The notes below the pieces were generated by a model. The model saw nothing but the letters and a program-made list of their open reading frames with translations. It was not told the DNA's origin and made no database searches. A DNA stretch of 64,000 nucleotides. It comes from Blasia pusilla (Eukaryota > Marchantiophyta > Marchantiopsida > Blasiales). The position numbers and the translations under genes were made by a program. Below are positions 59,583 to 64,000 of the stretch, piece after piece. Position 1 is the first letter of the stretch; each line of letters opens with the position of its first letter. Location: assembly GCA_050084515.1 (NCBI GenBank), contig CM114271.1, positions 9,920,001-9,984,000 on the forward strand, read 5' to 3'.

Positions 59583-62500
59583 CTACAAACTATCTGTTGC
59601 AACTTCTCGAGGTGCCCTTTGCCTTTGAGTTAGAGAAGTAATAGTCGTCATCATGAGCTTAGGATCAATAGGTTTAGTAAGATAAGCATCCATGCCCACT
59701 TCGAGGCACTTTGCTTCGTCAGAGGACATTGCATGCGCTGTTAAAGCAACTATTGGTATGTGAAAGCCAGTACCTTTCTCAGCCTCTCGAATGGCTCTTG
59801 TTGCATCATATCCATCCAGCTTTGGCATCTGCAGAAAGCCACAAAACAGAACGAGGGTCAGTTTTGGAACACTTGGCCCTTTGGAGCTAGTAGTCAAAAC
59901 TTCCGCTAAACCAATGGAACAAGTGAGAACCACACCTGGCAATCCATCAGCACCAGATCGTAGGGAATAGATATTTCATCTGAATACAGCAGCTTACGGA
60001 TAACGTTCCTTTCGTCTGAGAGAGAACATGATTCTTGTCTTACTGTCAATGCATTGACAGCTTGCAGCCCATCTCCAACTGCCGAAACTGATGCACCCAG
60101 CTTTTCTAGCATCATTGTTGCCACCCTTTGAAGCACGGGAGTATCTTCTGCCAGAAGTATTCTGATACCCTTCAAAGCATCTTGTGGTCCAATTCTTCCG
60201 GACAAGGACTGCTCTGCATTCCTAGGTGGATTGGACCTACTTTCCCTTGCGGCTATTCCGACTGGTACATCCTCAGCCACCTCTGGTGACAGACTGGTGT
60301 CACTAACTCCACCTGTGCCTATACCTATATTTACTGTTTTCTGTCCTATATCCACTCTTAGAGGATACCTTTGTAATTGAGAAGTAGAACTATGTTGTAA
60401 AGGATCATCTGCCAATCGCCTGTCCATGGAGCCATTCATTGATTGAGCTCTAACTAACAACTCTCGACTAATATTTTGAGATCTTGCAAGCTCAAATTTG
60501 CCATTACACCCTGTGTGTCTGTCTTTCACTACTTTATCAGTTGCCAAAGGTCCTGAAGACAGTGATCTGCAAGACTCTGTGAAAGGAAGTTTCTTGAAGC
60601 TATCGGACTTGAGTAAAGCAGGAATAGCAGCACTATACCTTACTGGAGAAAGAGATGACTTGGACTTGCTTCTGACCATTTCTGTTGCAGAAGCAGTTGG
60701 CTTACGGACGCGTTCTAAAACAGGCTTCAAATAGCTCGTCGCAGGATAGATAGAATATTCCTCAGAATGATGCCGTTGATGTCCATCGCTGAGTAATAAT
60801 TCATCATCATGATTTTTGTGTTCCAAAATTTGCTCCATTCTTCCGCATGAGTTTGCTCTTAGTGGGTGCAAACGTGCACGAGTCAACTCACTCTGGGCCT
60901 CAGTCATCACTGGGGATGATACATTCAAAGACACTCTCCATGGAACCTCAGACCACTCGTCACCAGAATCACAAATATAAGACTGATTCCTTGCCCTGCG
61001 TTTTGGTGAACCTACTGCCCCACGTTCACTACAACCTACCAACATCTTCAAAAGATGTACTAATTTTGATTTGTACACAGGCTTATTAGCCATAATTGAG
61101 AAACCTCGCTTTCTAAGATCACCTTTCAGAGTGCTGGAAGTGTCATGATTCAGAAGCCAGGCTACCAATACACCTTTCCTCGTGAATCCTTCTAACAGTT
61201 CTAGATCCTTGTTCTGTGAGATCAAAGAGATGTCTAGTATGGCTAAGGGTTCTAACCTAGGCAAGCCCCCATCTCGAACCATCCCCTCCAATTCAGAGAC
61301 AGTTTCCTCCCAAGTTGACGCTTCAGACACCTGCAGTCCATTATCTTGTATCCATCTACTCATGGCCGTTCTTCCTGCATGTCCTTCTACTGAAAAGAGA
61401 AGCTGCTTGGGATAGAGGATGTCAGAAAAATGTAAGGATGCTATGTCGACAAAGATAAGTGAAAAGAAAAAGATATCACTGAAGCCACCGCCAGAAAAAG
61501 GAAATTGGGACATGATCCCAAGCAAATTTGACTTGTGTTGTCTAACAAACTGAGAAATGTGAGCTGCAGAAGACCATCATAAATAATTGTCGTAGCAAAG
61601 GTTCCAAACTGAAGAAAAAATTGCTTACTTTTGAATTTTGAAGGGTCTTTGAGAAGAAAGTGGATGCACAGAAGTCTCGAAAAGTCTTTGGAATAATATC
61701 ACTCTCTGATGACTTGTTATAAAATAGAGAAAACTTCAAGAGAGTGCCTCGGCTTTCTTTCCTCACCACTTTTATATCTCCTCCCATCTTGTTTACCTAC
61801 AATCCAATGTCACACCAGACTATGAGCATTATCATATTAAACATCAAGGCATCTTACAACTTTTATCCATTGGAAGTCATGTCAATACTCGGCGACCTTT
61901 GATCATGAGAACTTACCAGAGACTTCACTATACAAAGACCAAGACCTGTCCCTCCATGTCTGCACATGTCCAAGAAAAACTTGACATAAGAACCTTCACA
62001 TCACTTTACAGCAATTTCCGCTTATTATTTCATCAGTGGTATATGGGAGCTCTGAGCATGGAACTTTGAAGTGCTTCTTCCACCTGACAACTATACAATT
62101 AAGACAACATGATTCTTCCTGCAAGAGGAAGATCTCTCTTTTCTGTGCAGTTAAGCCTTCTACAATTGAATAGGGCCAATGCATCTTCTTTGCTTTTTGG
62201 GGCATGTTTATAATATGTCAAGATTATTTGAAGAAATTTCTACCAATGCATCGCATGTGGATCCATGTGCTAGTAATGCCCTTTTAGTGCAAACTTCCCA
62301 GCTTGGGGCCATCACTACTGTCCAGAAAACACAAGATTTTCACTTTGCACTCCGATGTTTTCATATTACACCATACAACCACTCTGTCCAGATCCTTAAG
62401 ACTCCAGAATATAGTGAATGAATCTCTCAACAGTAGTCAAGGGACACCGAAATGAGGAGCCAGAATTGTCAATGGAGAGACTTTGTATGACACAGAAGAT

Positions 62501-63954
62501 AGTGCACTGTTACTTAGCACGGATGGCAATACAAATATGGAAGAAATAAGAATGCCCACGAAAAACTCCAGTGCCAATCAGCATGAGAGGGCTGAGAACA
62601 GGGCATCTGCACCGCTAATTAGGATTAGAAGAATGACAAGCGCCACAATTACATGCAATAAAGTGGACTTGCTCAGACTTCCAGGAAGACAGAAAACCTT
62701 TGTGCAGCAGAAAACGCGCCAAGATACAATAACTAATTGCTGGTTCATCCAGCAGTTCTTCTGCTCCTGATTTCACATTGCCAAACTGAGAAATTGTTTG
62801 AAAGGCAGCAACACCTGTTTATATTAAGTCCATAAGCATATGGGGTGATTTGAAGTTACTAATCAACGACAGGTAGGGGCACATAGGAAAATATGGCTCC
62901 TGACATAATACAATTTGTGGGTGAAGAAACCTCAATAAAGTTTCAAAAAAGGGATCAATTGTGAGATTGGAGACCTCTATGTTTAGGTCGTTGAGATTAA
63001 AGCACAAAGTTCTTTCACCAAGAAGTGTATTTATATCCATGATACTCAAAACCAAGGAACCCCTGTACACAGATGATGAAAAATCTGCTAGTAAGGAAGA
63101 GATTCATACGTTCGTGTGGTAGATGGATCAGCTTGAACAAAACTGTCAAACACTGTTTCCCACTTGCTAGGATCAATACCTGCCACAAGAAATTGTTGAA
63201 CAGTAATCTACTCAGTACACATTTCCTTTACTTTCACAATTATAGCAGACAAGCCAAAAGTGCTTATGTTCTCCAGCATAAATGGAAGAGAGCCATGCAT
63301 AAAAAGAGAGTGGGGGATCAACCTATCAAGGAAGACAAAGGAGATTTCAACTAGTTGATCAAAGGGGCTACAAGACACAGTAATGGAGCTCAAGGAGAAG
63401 TCCAAGAAGAACCAGAACATTCACTAATTTCTTTTCATGCAGCTAGTCCTCACATAGTGAAGTGATTTAGTGGCCATACCACAGCCTGTGTCATCAACTT
63501 CAAACCATAAGCAAAACTTTCCAGAATCTTGAACCCCCTCATCACATTCTGCACTCTCCAATTTTGATGTCCACGCCTTATTTCCATATTTTCCAACTAA
63601 AGCTCCATTCTTTCCATGACACGCAGAATCAACCCATCCTCGCACTAGAACATGCCCCGCTGCTCCCAAGCATGAAGTGTTAGAAGAGCTTTCTGAAGTC
63701 TACATAGCTTTTTGTTTAGAGAGAGTTTCATGAATGAAAGGAACGGAACATCTTGGCAATCTAAAGGATTCAGATCTGTACCTTTTAAACCTTCTGAGTC
63801 ATAATGCAAAGGGTTTGTATCCTTACACAAAGTGAACTTTATAGAATTCGCAATTAGATTCGCAAATATTTGCACAGTCCGGGCTGAGTCGCCTCTCAAA
63901 ACACGGGGTACATCATCTTTGACAACAGCAACAGTTATGTCAGGAAAGCCGACC
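59583..63954 (-). CDS. AHK1: AHK1-type hybrid histidine kinase, 3' part
   Basis: Membrane-associated hybrid sensor kinase of the osmosensor AHK1 type; the sensor part and the His-phosphoacceptor domain lie beyond the window edge. Exons seen: about 63954-63827, 63659-63480, 63179-63110, 61959-61917, 61796-61629, about 61405-59936, 59828-59583. Phases match at each junction. ATPase domain: N box FANLIANSIKFT, G1 VDDTGCGIDPS (across a splice), F box WETVFDSFVQADPSTTRT, G2 HGGTGLGLCIVKSL (in a 43-nt exon), then NKMGGDIKVV. The 1.47-kb exon holds a pseudo-receiver-like region, a long Ser-rich linker, and the start of the receiver domain: LLAEDTPVLQRVA with the acidic ED pair, and LVLMDCQ with the phospho-acceptor Asp. 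The last exon gives MPKLDGYDATRAIREAEKG, VALTAHAMSSDEAK and YLTKPID with the conserved Lys. No internal stops. Confidence 0.9.
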
Positions 63955-64000
63955 CTGAACCCCAAGAGTACACCTTGTTATGCACCCAGTACATGAATGA

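Overview
The window is nuclear DNA from a plant (streptophyte). It has two intron-rich genes of typical land-plant families, a TRITHORAX-RELATED7-like H3K4 methyltransferase and an AHK1-type histidine kinase. Between them lies about 38 kb of nested transposable elements, microsatellites and decayed repeats. Low gene density and abundant LTR elements suggest a large genome. A DNMT3-like methyltransferase inside a retroelement would fit a seed-free plant or charophyte relative better than a flowering plant, but the species cannot be fixed from sequence alone.

Layout. 1-3.4 kb: 3' end of a Ty3/gypsy chromovirus with its 1-kb 3' LTR (family A). 3.4-9.6 kb: a SINE-like repeat, a (GA)n run, LTR and transposase remnants, no recognisable gene. 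9.6-19.3 kb (minus): the ATXR7-like gene, fully resolvable into 15 coding exons with consistent phases (about 1885 codons). 21-32 kb: a second Ty3/gypsy family (B), with gag, protease, a C5-cytosine DNA methyltransferase domain of DNMT3 type, reverse transcriptase, RNase H, integrase and a C-terminal PHD finger. A solo family-A LTR sits inside its 3' LTR. 32-35.8 kb: more LTR pieces, another solo LTR, and the leader of a second family-B copy interrupted by a GC-rich TIR element. 35.8-47.1 kb: an 11.3-kb DNA transposon of MULE type inserted in that second copy. 47.1-49.1 kb: the gag part of the second copy continues. 49.1-56.5 kb: pieces of another MULE copy, split by a Ty1/copia element (51.2-56.2 kb). 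56.5-58.1 kb: relics. 59.6-64 kb (minus): 3' half of the AHK1-like gene, which runs out of the window.

The most unusual unit is the MULE-type element at 35.8-47.1 kb. It carries two divergent genes. One is a transposase with a zinc-binding N-terminus, a DDE core and a SWIM finger. The other is a spliced gene coding for a ParB/sulfiredoxin-like domain followed by a class-beta N6/N4 DNA methyltransferase domain. All non-coding parts of the element (introns, the shared promoter region, 3' regions) are studded with a roughly 25-bp palindrome, and between the two genes the palindrome repeats with a 67-bp period. ParB-like domain, methyltransferase and palindrome array together suggest a self-marking or site-recognition system. 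This is inference.

Thus two unrelated transposon families nested in one locus each carry a DNA methyltransferase, one for cytosine and one of the adenine/N4-cytosine class. Both are broken here. Many of their in-frame stops are TAG or TAA where the family would have glutamine, as expected if methylated CAG/CAA decayed by C-to-T change.
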